A DNA stretch of 64,000 nucleotides from the IMG/VR virus record IMGVR_UViG_3300026512_000002, positions 1 through 64,000 of that record. One strand, 5' to 3'. Position numbers and translations under genes: made by a program. Positions 63,982 to 64,000 of this stretch are shown piece after piece (position 1 is the first letter of the stretch; every line of letters starts with the position of its first letter). The DNA comes from a virus. A model generated the notes under the pieces. That model saw only the letters and a list, made by a program, of their open reading frames with translations, ran no database searches and had not been told where the DNA came from.

Positions 63982-64000
63982 TTAAGTAGAAGTGTGGTTA

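Noticed and set aside
1-64000. Alternative genetic code (TGA as Trp or stop recoding)
   Set aside because: Long genes use TGG for Trp and end at TAA, TAG and TGA in normal fashion.

Overview
The window is a piece of a large, strongly AT-rich tailed-phage genome with the standard genetic code (Trp is TGG throughout). The evidence is a set of nucleotide-metabolism genes (split class II ribonucleotide reductase with an intein, dUTPase, thymidine kinase), an HU-like protein, long runs of virion and tail-fibre genes, a lysis cassette and an RNA polymerase beta-prime-like subunit. An Rz/Rz1-like spanin pair implies a Gram-negative host. A probable anti-type-III-CRISPR ring nuclease suggests the host lineage carries cyclic-oligoadenylate CRISPR immunity. 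Decayed ankyrin repeats and a patatin-like phospholipase are unusual phage cargo. The host genus cannot be read from the sequence. I recognised no tRNA and no CRISPR array.

Layout. 0-3.2 kb: two paralogous proteins made of 20-residue repeats, then a leftward virion-like gene. 3.2-9.5 kb: a divergent control region, then nrdJa (with intein), nrdJb, dut, an HU-like gene and an unknown gene. 9.5-11.7 kb: a leftward operon starting with thymidine kinase. 11.9-20.2 kb: accessory region with a fibre-like gene, a KH-domain protein, a split nuclease-methyltransferase, two compact structured RNAs (13.8 and 18.3 kb) and a compositionally foreign insert carrying the ring nuclease. 20.2-27.7 kb: two IPT/TIG plus MAM-like receptor-binding paralogues flanking an ankyrin pseudogene, another structured intergenic region and a patatin. 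28.7-29.4 kb: a ~670-nt ornate RNA. 29.8-48.6 kb: mostly leftward fibre and virion genes, interrupted by small rightward genes and by a large rightward fusion protein (zinc fingers, nuclease, ADP-ribosyltransferase-like region, HAM1/ITPase-like domain). 48.7-51.1 kb: peptidoglycan-binding/C39-like putative endolysin, HTH protein and spanins. 51.2-52.3 kb: a ~1.07-kb giant structured RNA with an internally duplicated module. 52.3-62.5 kb: leftward block with the beta-prime-like protein and three large virion proteins. 62.6-64 kb: small rightward genes.

How the parts fit. NrdJ, Dut and Tdk supply dNTPs. The HTH fused to NrdJa, together with a perfect palindrome over its promoter, suggests self-regulation. 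The density of long structured RNAs (at least four ending at rightward intrinsic terminators, plus two or three other candidates) is the most striking trait and the best candidate for an undescribed system. Start codons were chosen mainly by Shine-Dalgarno spacing; several differ from the longest open frame.
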